Positions 44,220 through 55,756 of a DNA stretch of 64,000 nt are shown one piece after another. The notes beneath the pieces are model-generated. The model did not search any database. It was not told the DNA's origin and saw only the letters and a list, made by a program, of their open reading frames with translations. How positions within the stretch are numbered: the stretch's first letter is position 1; each line of letters begins with the position of its first letter. This stretch comes from Macrothele yani (Eukaryota > Arthropoda > Arachnida > Araneae > Macrothelidae), in contig CM077011.1 of the NCBI GenBank assembly GCA_039090855.1, positions 22,321,001 to 22,385,000 on the forward strand. The letters run 5' to 3'. The translations under genes were made by a program, and so were the position numbers.

Positions 44220-44680
44220 TTTCTTAAGTAAACAAGTTAGTAAAACCATGCAATGCATTGATTATGATACGCTTTCCAACGAACCAGAAATAATTACTCA
44301 AGTTATCAGGATAATGGTTGTGGAATAAATCTCGCTCCTGTGTCCTGACCTTTGATTCCATTTAGATGATATTCAACAGAACCGGTTCAGTAATCCGGAA
44401 CATGTTCATGTTTTGTCGCAATCGAAGCATTTTTACGTAAGGTATGACGCATATGCCCAATGGAATGAGTCTCGCTCCTATGTTCTGAACTCTGACCCCA
44501 TTTCGCCCATTTTCAATAGGGTTCGTCCCCAATTGGTCCCCTACCACTTACTAAAATTTCATGGAAATCGAAGCATTTTTACGTGAGTTATCGTGCGGAC
44601 GGACAGACAGACGGACAAAGCTGAAGCATATATGCTTCTTCAACAAACGGTTGCAAAGCGTAAAAAAGATTTCTTTAGGC
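44220..44680 (-). repeat. Reverse copy of the 145-bp array at 31850-32870
   Basis: Carries in reverse the same units (cccatttcgcccattttcaa, tactaaaatttcatggaaat) and both flanks: atgcaatgcattgattatga on the left and gtgcggacggacagacagac on the right. It keeps about three units instead of seven. Confidence 0.88.
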
Positions 44681-44816
44681 CGTAAGGTCGCGTAATCTAG
44701 CTCAATATATAATTTAACTCTTAAAACCTCCAGCGTAACAAGAACACCCGATTGATAGCACGATAGGTAATGCTTAAGTGGAGACTATATTAATTAATAA
44801 ACTTTTTGTTTTCTAG

Positions 44817-44946
44817 AAAATGAAACAGCCGGAGCCCGAGAGCCATAAGACAAACGCACAACTATGCCTCACCACAGACTCTAATCTGGGTCCATACTGG
44901 ACGACTAGACCGAAGCTCGCGCCTCAAACCACTCGGCCACGGCGCT
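44817..44946 (-). mobile_element. tRNA-headed SINE fragment
   Basis: Reverse copy with gccataagacaaacgcacaa (body similar to SINE-I) and a distinct tRNA-like head region (cgcctcaaaccactcggcca). Probably a sister subfamily of SINE-I. Confidence 0.6.
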
Positions 44947-47900
44947 GGAGAAATACTTTCTTTGAATCGCTGTTTACAAAGGATACTCTGAGTGCTAGTA
45001 GCTGTTAAAAAAACACTGCGGTCGGAATGCATAACATAATTGTTAGAGTTCAACTACAAGAAATTATTGCATAATATTTCTTAGTGCTCTGTAGCTAGTC
45101 ATGCTTCGCATGACAGCAGTACAGCTGAAGTTACTCAACAACTTTATACTTTGTTGTACCAGAACATAACGTTTATCTCTGCCTCTTTCTATAGTAGAGC
45201 AAAGACGTTCAGCTTTAAGTCCCGTTTGAAGGAATATATAGTCATGAGTTTATTTACATGAGCTATAAGATTATTTTTATGGATTGCCACATATTGGAGA
45301 ACAAGCGCACATTTTTTAATATTGATTTGATTTTTAAACATGGTTGCTTTATTATTTGAAATGTGCTTTTTCTATCCATCTTGCGAAACATAAACTATTT
45401 TTAAATAACCGTAAGTTTGATTTCCATTTAGAACATCAACTCTCTGTGCGGAAATATGTTTCTTGCGTTTACCGCAAATTATTTTATGCCAATAACATAT
45501 TTTTCATATACACTTAGGTAACTAAATATGTTCATTTCGTAACACCTAAGCTTTTCAAATGACACAATAAATCGTTGCATCGTTTTTTTAATTTTTCCTG
45601 AAAAAGTATTTACAAAAATCTTAAATGTTAATGGTATATTCATGGAACACGTGTTTGGGTTGTATTTTACCTTAACAATTAGAGGTTTATTTTGACATGC
45701 AGCATATATTACTAATGTTGGTAATATATTAATTTTAAACGCTTTTTCACAGTGAGATATTTTATTGCAATCAAGTAAATCCATCGTGAAAAGAAAAGAA
45801 AACTTTCGAAGTGTCGTTCATGAAAAAATAGTAAGCCGATACTTTAAAATTGTTTCAATTATCTTCGAAATGAGGATACACTCCATTTTCTCCACGCTTC
45901 GAGGAAAAGGAATATGAATAAGAATGAAAATATTTTTAAATAACTAGCTGACACCGAATACCCCGTTTAGTATGCAATAATACGTCGGCTCGTATTAACC
46001 AGAAAGAGCGTATCTAGTTAAAAGTCCAAGTATTCTCGGCCTTGCGTAACTATTTGACATTAAAGAAATTAATGAATACACCACTAAACGAAATATTTAG
46101 CTGATAAAATATACCCATAGAGATTTATGATATCGCTTTTGCTTCCGAAATATGCTAAATTGCGTTCAAAATGAGATAGATCTTAATCTTCATCTATTTT
46201 AGCGCTATGCGTGAAATAAACAATAATTATAGCAGATATAATGTTAGAGTATTTACTATAACCCGTATGATATCCAACAAAAATCAGTTCGTTTGAAATA
46301 ACAATTTTTTAAAAATGCGGCACAAAGGGAGGATAAAATAAAGCGGCAGTCATTCTGTTATTATTTTCTAAATACTGATCTTTAAATTATGAGAACAGTT
46401 AATAAAACATACAAAATTGGCATACAAAATTGCAACGTTTTATAATAGAGTATCGCGCCTTCATGAATTCATCCCGTTACACTCGTTTAATATGCTAGCT
46501 CATCAGACATTTAATGAAGAGTGTTACAGTATGTTTGTATACATATCGCAATGCATGCAAAATATGCTAGAAGTACGTGTGTGAAAAGAACGCCTGAAAA
46601 TCATTAATGGAACATATCTTCAATAATAATAAATTGAAGAAAAAACGAGCACGTGAGGCATTTACGGTAGTGCATTTCCGTGTAATAAGCATTGTGGACT
46701 GTTGTGGAATAATTGATATTGAATAAAACCTCCGATAGAGAACTTTAATGGAGAGACACCCTAGTAAAATATTTCTTCATAGTTATGAAACACGTGAAAA
46801 GAGACTCAGTGCGCTGTGGCCCTTATTTGTTATCAGTCTTCACACGATTTTAATTTCCTTGATGGGACTAAATATAATTCAAGTATTTGAACAGCATGTA
46901 AATCCGTTAACCTTCTACGCTTGAATGCAGAAATTTATCTGCTAAATATGAGACTCAAGTATGAATTTCCTATACGAGAGAAGATATTTTTTTATCAAAT
47001 AAAAAAGATGTGATCCTACCTTGAAGCTGTTATCTCCTCATTCACTGTTTGCGAAAGACATCAGCTAGTCCAGAACGCGAATTAATACCGTCACACAAGG
47101 AAAAGTTCCATGCAGATGCATCACAAAAACACACACTGTGCTCCGCTCCCTTTACCTCTACAACCCGAGCACGACGATCGTTTAAGTTTCGCGTACACTT
47201 CCCTGGACTGTGTTCCCGATAGAAGCCTACTGATCGTGTGGAGCAACTGTGCTATCGCTATTCGGTGGGACACCACAGATTCAAGGCTTCCGACAGGGTC
47301 ATTCTCAAGATGAAGACTATCAACTCTCGTGCTGCTCTGCGACTGCTAACACCACCTAACGGTGGCCACGGGTAGCATGGGATTCCTGAATCTCTCCAAT
47401 GGTGAGTTTCCAGCTCGAATCAATATTTGGTCTCTCTCTCTCTCTCTTTCGCAAAGAGAAAGCGTAGAATTCGCCAGGTGCATAATTTTCTTTTTTCTTT
47501 TTGTGACTGTCACTTTGTCGCATTCACCCTGTGCTAAATAACTGCGAATCAAAGATTTATGATCTCATTGATTCTTTTCCTGCACTTCTGTTAGCGCGTG
47601 GACTACCTTTCTAAAGTGGTTTCTCTGAGTCTTCCATTTTACGGTCCAATTAAGCATTTGTGAGGGCCTGACGGGCTAGTAAAAGGATGTAGGTCAAAAA
47701 GAGGAAAAAGGTTACAGAAAGGGACACATAAATACTAAATAAGGAAAACATTTAATTATGTATGCAAATGTGGAATGGAGATCTAAGTGATGCATATTTA
47801 ATGCTCAGACGAATGACAGAAAGAGCGCCTTCCTTTCTTTATGCCGCACTATACTCGTCCACGCTCTCGTTCCGAAGTGAAAAATGTATTGACACATTTC

Positions 47901-48133
47901 TTTCACGTCCATTTTAATCTCGACAAGGGCCAAATAGGTTGGCGTAATGAAATCACGCTCTCTGTCCTTCACTGACAATATCATTTATATCCCCTTCTTT
48001 TTCAAATTAAAACTCTTATCACTCAGACACTTTCTGCGGGTGGATGCAATTTTTCAAGTATGGCAGATAGCCGTTATTCGAATGCTAATTCTTTACATCG
48101 CTTAAATGAATCTAGTTTTTAATAGACAGATAC
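44947..48133. other. Longest stretch without recognisable elements
   Basis: About 3.2 kb, AT-rich, with a small hairpin (gtcatgcttcgcatgac near 45098) and a (CT)n run at 47432-47447. No frame shows family motifs. If any non-repeat host DNA is in the window, this is the best candidate. Confidence 0.4.
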
Positions 48134-48300
48134 AGAAGCCGCGCTGGTGAGCGAGTGGTCTCCGGTGGGCCCAGGTGCGAGTCCGTAATGAAGCATTGAT
48201 TGCATGTTTGCGCAATGGCTCTAACCTTGTCACTTCCCTGGACCCAATGGCCCCAACTTGGGGACGGACGACCGCCCTCAGTGTATTTATATATCCCTGA
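48134..48300 (+). mobile_element. SINE-I-related copy, diverged
   Basis: gagcgagtggtctccggtgg (A-box region), ccaggtgcgagtcc (B box), cacttccctggacccaatgg and cttggggacggacgaccgcc follow the SINE-I order with much change. No A tail remains. Confidence 0.65.
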
Positions 48301-48342
48301 AGTGGAAATAAGTGGGACATATTGACAGAAGAAATGCCACCA

Positions 48343-48770
48343 ATGGACAGCCGAAATTTCAGACTGGATACCAAGGGAGTGGAAAAGAGCTAGGCCGCCC
48401 CGGTGGAGCCGTGGTCTAAGCGCTGGCTTCTGATCATTCGTCCGAAAGGGGTCAGGGTTTGAATCCCGGTGAGGCATGGATGTTGAGTTTGTCTTACGAC
48501 ACTGGCTCTATCCCTTCCCTGGAACTAGTGACCCTAAATTAGGGACGGGAGACTGTTTATAGCCCATTGAGTTGCTCATGGTGGTCGTTAAACCTCCAAT
48601 CAAAAAAAAAAAAAAAAAATGCCAGAAGAAGACCACACGGGAGATGAGGGGATGAAATTCGACAGCATACCGGAATGACATGAAGGAGACTGGCTCAAAA
48701 CAGACTTGTGGAAGAAATTTGGAGAGACCTTTATCCAGCAATGGACTGATAATGGTTGACAATAGTGATA
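48343..48770 (+). pseudogene. RTE LINE 3' end, forward, split by a SINE
   Basis: 48343-48393 (ggacagccgaaatttcagac...) and 48620-48770 (gaagaccacacgggagatga ... ggttgacaatagtgatat) are consecutive parts of the RTE 3' end, as judged from the intact copy at 59641-59850. SINE-I 48394-48619 sits between them. Coding equals the RPHGRWVDEIRKY to QQWIDNG end, with lesions. Confidence 0.85.
48394..48619 (+). mobile_element. SINE-I copy nested in an RTE tail
   Basis: gccgccccggtggagccgtg head, B box ggtttgaatcccgg, A tail of 18 bases. The A-box GCA has changed. No clear target duplication could be read. Confidence 0.92.
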
Positions 48771-48896
48771 TATTATATATATATATATATCATCATTACT
48801 CCATATGTATTACTGTTATTAATTTATTCTTTCATTATTTTGTTTCAGTTTATTCTGCATTGTTATAAAGTGTTTTACCATATTATATAAAATTAT

Positions 48897-51800
48897 ATAT
48901 ATATATATATATCATCATCATCATCATTGTCAACCATTATCAATCCACTGCTGGACGAAGGTCTCCCCAAGTTTCCTCCACAACGGTCTGTCTTGTGCCA
49001 GTCTCCTCCATGTCACCCCTGCATACTTTCGAATTTCATCCACCCATCTCCCATGTGGTCTTCTTCTGGGTCTTTTCCTGTCCCTTGGAATCCAATCTAA
49101 AATTTCGGCTGTCCATCGATGATCTGTCCTTCTGGCAGTATGTCCAGCCCATTGCCATTTCAGGGATTTAACTCTGATCATGATGTCTTCCACTCTTGTC
49201 ATTTATCGGATCCACGAGTTCCTCTTCTTATCTCTCCTGGTTACACCAAGTATGCACCTCTCCATGCTTCTTTGAGTTGTCTGCAGCCTTTGTATGTCTC
49301 TCTTAGTTAAGGTCCACGTCTCTGCACCATACGTAAGCACTGGAAGGATGCAATGATCAAATACTTTTCTTTTAAGACATAATGGCATATTGCTCTTGAA
49401 AATTATGCTGTTTCTTCCAAAAGCTCTACAGGCAAGTTTTGTACGCCGATTAATTTCTTCATCAATGTGACCCTCACTTGATATCTGCTGTCCAAGATAA
49501 ACGTACGTATCTGTTATCTCCAGCTTTTCTCCATCAATCGATAAATCTTCATTTCTTGTAAAAGCATTGAACATCACTTTTGTCTTCTGAAAGTTCATTT
49601 TTAATCCCACTTCTTTACTCTTGTCAGCAAGTTCCTGGATCATACTCTGCAGCTCTGATGGGCTAGTTGCAAAAATGACTACGTCATCAGCAAAACGAAG
49701 GTGGGTTAGATAATCTCCATTAATCTTTATCCCCTTGTTTTCCCAGCTCAGTGACTGAAAAACACCCTCCAATGTGGCATTAAAGACCTTCGGAGATATG
49801 GTGTCACCTTGTCTCACTCCCTTTCCAATTTTTATGTGTGTTGTATTTTCAAACAGCCTAATCTTTGCACTTGCATTTTCATAGATGTTATTAATAATAT
49901 TAATGTATGCATCTTCAATACCGCAGGTTTTCAGAGCCATTGTAACTGCTGATGGTTTCACCGAATCAAAGGCTTTTTCATAATCGATAAAAGCCATGCA
50001 CAATGGAAGTTCATATTCCCTCGCTCTTTCAATTAGTTCTCTCAGCACATGGATATGATCTATTGTGCTGTAGCCACTCCTGAATCCAGCTTGTTCTCTC
50101 GGTTGAGCTATGTCCAGTGTTACCTTCAAGCGGTGTGAAAGAACTTTAGTGAAGATTTTATAAACTACTGATAGGAGGCTGATAGGTCTGTAGTTTCCGA
50201 GATCCTCAATGTCACCTTTCGTATGTAGCAGGATCATTGTAGCGGTGTTCCAATCCTCAGGAATCTTTCCTTCATTAAGGCATCGAGTGAAAATTTGGGC
50301 GAGTACTGTTTCGATTTCTCCACTTGCTTCTTGTATGATGTCTACAGTAATTCCATCTTCTCCTGGAGCTTTTCCCCGCTTCATGTTCTTGATTGCATGT
50401 GCAACTTCTGCTGGAAGGACTGGAGGAACTCTGGTACTGGTATCTTTCATGATGTCTGGAGTGCATGTATCATCCCTTTCATATAATTTGGAGTAGAAAT
50501 CTTTCACTCTTGTCAAAATTTCGCCTCTATTTCTTGTTACAGAACCATCTTCTTTTCTCAGTGCCATAATCTGTTTTCTTCCCTTACTGAGATGTCCCTT
50601 TGCTATCTTTAGGCTTTGGTTGTTTTCAATTGCTTTCCTCACTAGTTCACAGTTGAATTTTCTTACGTCTTCAGTGATACTTTTTCGTACTGTCTTGCAT
50701 AGCTCTATATATTCCACTTTGGAAGTCACATCTTCTTTAGTTGTCCTCATCTCTCTTCTTTTTTGCATCAACATTTTCGTTTTTCCTGATAATTTATTTA
50801 CATGCAACTTGTTCTTAGACCCAGCTAATTTTGTTGCTGTTTCCACAAGAGCTTTGGTTACTTTTCTGTTAACTTCAGAGATGTCCACTTCTTCCGATGT
50901 TAGGCCTTCTAAAGCAGAGAACCTGTTCTTCAGTTCCAACTTGAAGGTATTATGGTGTTTTTTAAGGTTGGTTATGTCAATAGATTTTGTTTGTCTTATG
51001 AGCTTGCCACGTTCGAGTTTAGTGTTGAGGTGCATCTTACATCTCACCAATCTATGGTCACTACCTGTGTTGAACTTATTTAGCACACTGCAGTCTTCTA
51101 TGACGAATTTTTTATTACACATAATAAAATCAATTTCACTTGTCGTCCCATTTGGATGTCTCCATGTCCATTTCCTGTGTGGCTTTTTCTTGAAGAAGGA
51201 GTTCAAGATGAAAAACCCTTCTGCCTCTGCAAACTCAACGAGAGTATTTCCACGCTGGTTTCTGTTGCCGTGACCGAATTTACCTACTGAAGTTTCATTC
51301 TGTTGCCGTTGCCCTATTTTTGCATTGAAATCTCCCATAATTATTTTCAAGTGCTGCTTACCTTTATTATTTAGATGACAAATTTCCTCATAAAATTCTT
51401 CAATTTCTTCTTCAGGATGACTTGTGGTGGGTGCATAAGTTTGAATAATCTGAGCCTGGTATCTTCTCGAGAGTTGGATAACAAGCCGTGCAGCTCTGTC
51501 AGAGGAACTTTCAACTTCTACAACTTTATCCTTCAGTTTCTTGTTTATTATAAATCCAACACCACTAGTTCTGCCAGTATTTGTCCCACGATAGTAGAAG
51601 AGATGTCCACTTTTCAGTTCGATGAGATCTTCTCCTTTTCTCCTTACCTCACTTAGCCCCACGATGTCCCACTTGATCCTTTGTAGTTCCTCTTCCAATT
51701 CAAGAAGCCTTGAATCAGAAGACAGGGAGCGTCCATTGTACGTTGCCAAGATCAGCATCAGATGGCAGCCTAGTCCGGTCCTCCGGGGATTCTTAGCACC

Positions 51801-52095
51801 CTCTGCTTTCATGTCGCACTGGCCGCTGCCTTGGCCAGGTACATTCCAGCTGCCGGAGACTGAGGGCCAAGATTTAAGTTGTGGAGTCATTTTGGAGGGG
51901 TTTGGCCATAACTCACCACGCTGGCCAAGCGGGTTGGTGAGTGTGGGATAGAATTTCCTCTGATCCCGATGGTATAGTTATACCGCTATTGGCGGTCGTC
52001 AGAGCCCCTTTAGTGGGAACAGGATGCACCACGAGAAGGCGGGGTTGACATTTGTCAAGGAGAGGCTGTGATGTTACGCATCACCTGACCTTACA
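48897..52095 (-). mobile_element. Full-length RTE-type non-LTR retrotransposon
   Basis: Reverse element of about 3.2 kb: a 5' untranslated part (51891 to about 52095), one long endonuclease-reverse transcriptase frame (48930-51890), then gttgacaatg and a short TGA/ATG-type repeat tail (48915-48930 in reverse). Both ends abut (TA)n runs (48885-48912 and 52098-52151), so it inserted in, or created, TA-rich sequence. Four further truncated copies of the family lie at 1497, 48343, 53371 and 59068. Confidence 0.92.
48930..51890 (-). pseudogene. RTE endonuclease-reverse transcriptase, intact but for one nonsense codon
   Basis: The frame runs 986 codons on the reverse strand with a single stop (TAA at 49203-49205); the codons after it stay in frame to the natural end. 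The N-terminal apurinic-type endonuclease shows SEVRR (Glu81), YAPTT (152-156), GDFNA (186-190), IDFIM (253-257) and GSDHR (Asp278, His279). Reverse transcriptase boxes are NYRPISLL (567-574), AFIDYEKAF (Asp636), GVRQGDTISP (691-700) and FADDVV (Asp735, Asp736). The C-terminal part is SWIR, stop, MTRVEDIMIR. The sister copy at 59116 has Lys (aaa) at the stop position. The enzyme would nick DNA and copy its own RNA at the nick. Confidence 0.93.
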
Positions 52096-52097
52096 TC

Positions 52098-52118
52098 CCA
52101 TATATGTATATATATATA

Positions 52119-52151
<33 letters not shown>
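52098..52151. repeat. (TA)n microsatellite
   Basis: tatatgtatatatata-type run between the 5' end of the RTE element and Tc1 family A. Similar runs flank other LINE ends at 48770-48798, 48885-48912 and 61742-61767. Confidence 0.9.
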
Positions 52152-52156
<5 letters not shown>

Positions 52157-52159
52157 GTA

Positions 52160-53354
52160 CACTGAAGAGCAATTCAATTAAAGACAGCTGGCGTTATGCA
52201 AATGTGGCGCTGTGCGCGGCCCTGTAAACGGAAACGATATGACGTATGCAGCGATCCGACAATATAAATAGTGATACGACGGGAATCAGTAAGAGTCGGA
52301 CGCAGTATGGGTAAGACGAAGGATCTAAGCACATTTGATCGTGAGCAAATTGTCGGGGCCCGACGAATGGGTCACTCCATCTCGGAAATCGTGCAGGCAC
52401 TGGGATTTTTACGAGCCACTGTGTCACGGGTGCACCGTGAGTACATCGAATCCGGTAAAACCATCCCTGCAAGGGCCAACTGCCGTGGACAACAGCGTGT
52501 GGATGAGCGGGGTCATCGTCTACTAGCTCGCATTGTAACAGCGGATAGACGGGCCACAGTGCAAGAATTCACTCGGCAATTTAACGCTGGTGCACAAAAA
52601 CGTTTAAGCAGCCACACCATCCAGAACCATCTCCTCGCTATGGGATACAGAAGCTCTCATCCCACGAGGGTACCGCTGCTGACCGCACATCACAGGGTGC
52701 AAAGATTATCAAGCGCGCGGGAACATCGCCACTGGACTCTAGGCATGTGGGGAAATGTTGCCTGGATTAATGAGTCGAGATTCAAGTTGGTACATGCGGA
52801 TGGCAGGATACGGGTACGGCGCAAATCACATGAAGCAATGGATCCTTCTTGCCAGCAGGGTACTCTTCAAGTTGGTGGGGGTGGCATTCTCGTCTGGGGA
52901 CTGCTTACCTGGACTGAAATGGGACCCCTGGTACGTGTGACATCGTCCCTCACAAGTCAACGTTACCGGAATATCCTGGACTTCAACATCCCACTTGGGA
53001 CCTCATCCTGCAACAAGACAATGCAACGTGCCACCGCTCCCGAATTGTATCTTAAGGGTTGGATGAACACTCGACTGACGTGACCTCGCTTCCTTGGCCA
53101 GCAAGGTCATCTGACCTCAATCCCATCGAGCACATCTGGGATGCCATCGAGAGAGATGTTCGAGGCTCTGACTCGCCTCCATCAAGTCTTCGAGAACTGT
53201 GGGAGCTTGTTCAGGGGTCGTGGATCTGTATGGCTTCCCAACGCTTCCGCTGTCTTGCCGAGTCCATGCCGAGACGAATCGGCTCCGTCATCAGGGCGAA
53301 AGGTGGTGCTACACGTTACTAGACAGGTATCTCTAATTCAATTGCTCTTCAGTG
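52160..53354 (+). mobile_element. Tc1-like transposon, family A, copy 3
   Basis: 1195 bp. Ends cactgaagagcaattcaatt and complement; TA at 52158-52159 and 53355-53356. It carries a 270-codon frame and an 87-codon C-terminal frame, split by a deletion near 52980. Confidence 0.94.
52271..53322 (+). pseudogene. Family A transposase, two frames
   Basis: The first frame (52271-53083): MGKTKDLSTFDREQIVGARR, HTH pair to VSRVHREYIESGKTI, LLARIVTADRRATVQEF, VPLLTAHHRVQRL, then GNVAWINESRFKLVHADGR. The equivalent in copy 2 is WTDESRF, so the first catalytic Asp is replaced by Asn. The frame breaks after RYRNILD, where about 25 bp including the residues before the second Asp are missing. The second frame (53059-53322) has the C-terminus SLPWPARSSDLNPIEHIWDA (catalytic Glu) to LAESMPRRIGSVIRAKGGAT. 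Doubly dead. Confidence 0.85.
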
Positions 53355-53370
53355 TATATACACGTACACA

Positions 53371-54200
53371 CATTGGGGAACGAGGGGATAAGGATTAATC
53401 GAGATTATTCAACTCAGCTTTTTTTTTTTTTTTTGATTGGAGGTTTAGCGACCACCGTGAGCAATTCAATGGGCTATAAGCAGTCGCCCGTTCCTACGTT
53501 AGGGTCACTGGTTGTATAGTAGAGAGTGAGCCAGTGCCGTAAGGCCTACACAACATTCATGCCTCACCAAGATTCGAACCCGGTCTCCTTGTGGACGAAT
53601 GAGTAGAGGCCATCGCTTAGACCACTGCGCCACCGGGGCGGCTAGCTCACCTTCGTTTTACTGATGACGTCGTCATTTTTGTATTTTCGCCTTTAGAGCT
53701 GCACACTAAGATCCAGGAACTTGCTGACAAGAGCAAAGAAGTGGGATTAAATATGAACTTTCAGAAGGCAATAGTGATGCAAAGTGCTTTTTCAAGAAAC
53801 GAAGATGTATCGATTGATGGAAAAAGCACGAGGTAACCGATACCTACATTTACCTTGGACAACAGATATCAAGCAACTGTCGCATTGATGAAGAAATTAA
53901 CCCGCTTATAAGACTTAGTTCGAAAGCTTTTGAAAGAAACAGTGCAATTTTTAGGAGCAATATGCCATTATGTCTTAAAAGAAGAGTGTTTAATCAAAGC
54001 ATGCCTCCACTGCTTGCGTACAGAGCAGAGACGTGGACTTTAACTGACAAAACACATACAAAGACTTCAGACAACTGAACGAGCCTGGAGAGATGTATGC
54101 TTGATGTGGCCGGGAAGGATAAGAAGAGGAACTTCGGGATAAGGAAAATAACAAGAGTGGATGAGATCATGATCAGAGTAAAATCTTTGAAATGGAAATT
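53371..54200 (+). pseudogene. RTE LINE fragment, forward, split by a SINE
   Basis: Begins ggggataaggattaatcgag (same as the antisense of 49725-49740), is cut by SINE-I at 53417, and resumes ctcaccttcgttttactgat near 53645. It reads LTDDVVIFVFSPLEL, LTDKSKEVGLNMNFQK-like, then QQISSNCRIDEEINPL, to TRVDEIMIRVKSLKWKL near 54190, where element 54258 lies. Frame shifts occur (for example near 53830). It lacks the 3' tail. Confidence 0.8.
53417..53644 (-). mobile_element. SINE-I copy nested in an RTE fragment
   Basis: Reverse copy with a 17-base T run, ggaggtttagcgaccaccgt, and head agattcgaacccgg / cttagaccactgcgccaccg. A short internal change (gttgtatagtagagagtgag) replaces the usual ccagggaagg block. 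Confidence 0.93.
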
Positions 54201-54446
54201 GGCTGCATATTTGCCGTTAAAATGGGTATAATAAAACAGATAAAGTAGACTAAAATTAATAAGTGTTGGTACGAAAATTTGTTATTTTATTATAGGCGCA
54301 CACAAGCTGATATTGCCAAACTTTCGCACATCAACGGGTGGCTTTATCAAGGCAGACTAATACTAATTTATGCGAAGGAAATAACTTATGTTGCGAAATC
54401 TTCATGCACCAACGGGTGTTTTTATCGAGACAGACTAATTCACTCA

Positions 54447-55485
54447 TTGTCATAAAAATCCGCGCAATAAGAGGCAGGCGTTGGATTGAAATGAGATTTT
54501 AGTAGTGAGATAGTACATACCAAGGACAGAAGTTATTACAATATCACAGCAGCAAGACGATTTCCCGCGGACATACGGTACGCACTCCGGTCAGCGTTAG
54601 TACCGCGTCGGACCGCCTCGTGATCTGATACATGCGGCTATACGGTCCGGCATGGAGTCAAAGAGATGCCGTTGGTTATCCTGGGCAGATTGGCCCACAC
54701 TTCTTGCAACTGACACTCTAAATCACGAACACTGGAACATGGAGAAAGCTGGCGTCCCATTTGGTCCCACACGTGCTCGATAGGCGAGCGATCAGGCGAT
54801 ATGGCAGGCAACGGAAGCGTCTAAGCATGACGTAGGCAGTCCTGGTAAACCCGAGTAGTGCGCAGACGAGCGTTATCTTGCTGGAAAATGGTTCCGGGCC
54901 GCCCCGGCAGGAAAGGCAGTACATGTGGTCGCAGAATCTCCCGTACGTAGCGCTGGTCTGTCATACAGAAGCGGGATTCGTCGCTGAACACTATACTTGG
55001 CCAATCCGAATCATTCCACGTTACTCGCTGCTGACACATCTTCAATCGACGCCGACGACGGTCTGGTGTTAATGGCAGGAAACATAAGGGCCATCGAAAG
55101 TGCAGATTCGCCTCTTCCAGGCATCTGGAAATGATTCTGACGGACACAGGAGTCACTTGTACAGCGGCCACATATCTCTGGATGTTGGACTAGGACGTCT
55201 GGCCATCTGCGCGTGCCGCTCTCACAATCGCCCGGTCCACTCTGCTGGTGGTGTGTCTGGATCGTCCTGAACCAGTCCGCAGTTTCCGGATGCCTTACCT
55301 TGTCCATTGCTCCCAGCAAGATTGCACCGTACTGTACCGGCTCAAATGGCTACCGATTCAGTACTCCGGCCAACCTGCCTCTCTCATCCTGACGGTACGA
55401 CCTCGTCCAAACTCCGTGAGTTGCCCGTACGCACATCTACGTCGGTTTTTCGGCATTTTTATTCGTGCGCGGATTTTTATTACAA
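54447..55485 (-). mobile_element. Tc1-like transposon J (reverse), inside the subterminal array
   Basis: Ends are 20-bp inverted repeats (ttgtcataaaaatccgcgca on the left; complement of ttgtaataaaaatccgcgca on the right); TA follows on the right, CA stands for TA on the left. Length 1039 bp. Reverse coding: CLEEANLHFRWPLCFLPLTP, then SIVFSDESRFCMTD (first catalytic Asp), a gap, GTIFQQDNARLRTTRV (second Asp), a stop after LRHA, and PAISPDRSPIEHVWDQMGRQ (Glu). About 40 residues between the first and second Asp are missing. Confidence 0.82.
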
Positions 55486-55756
55486 TAAGTGTATTAATAC
55501 ATCGGAAGGAAATAACTGATATTACGAGGCTTTCACACACGAACGGGTGACTTTATCAGTGCAGACTGATACTAACATATGCTGAGAAAATAACTGATAT
55601 TGCGAAACATCCGCGCACGATAAGATGGCGTTATCAAGGCATAATCTATGCGAAGAAAATATCTGATACTGCGAAGCTTTCGCGTACCAATGCGTGGCTT
55701 TATCAAGGCAGACTGATATTACCCGTAACATTTTTCTCAAATGTTAAGGTTTACTA

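Noticed and set aside
50620..51273. 217-codon forward open frame
   Set aside because: It lies wholly opposite the RTE coding frame and has no motif of its own; it is a shadow.
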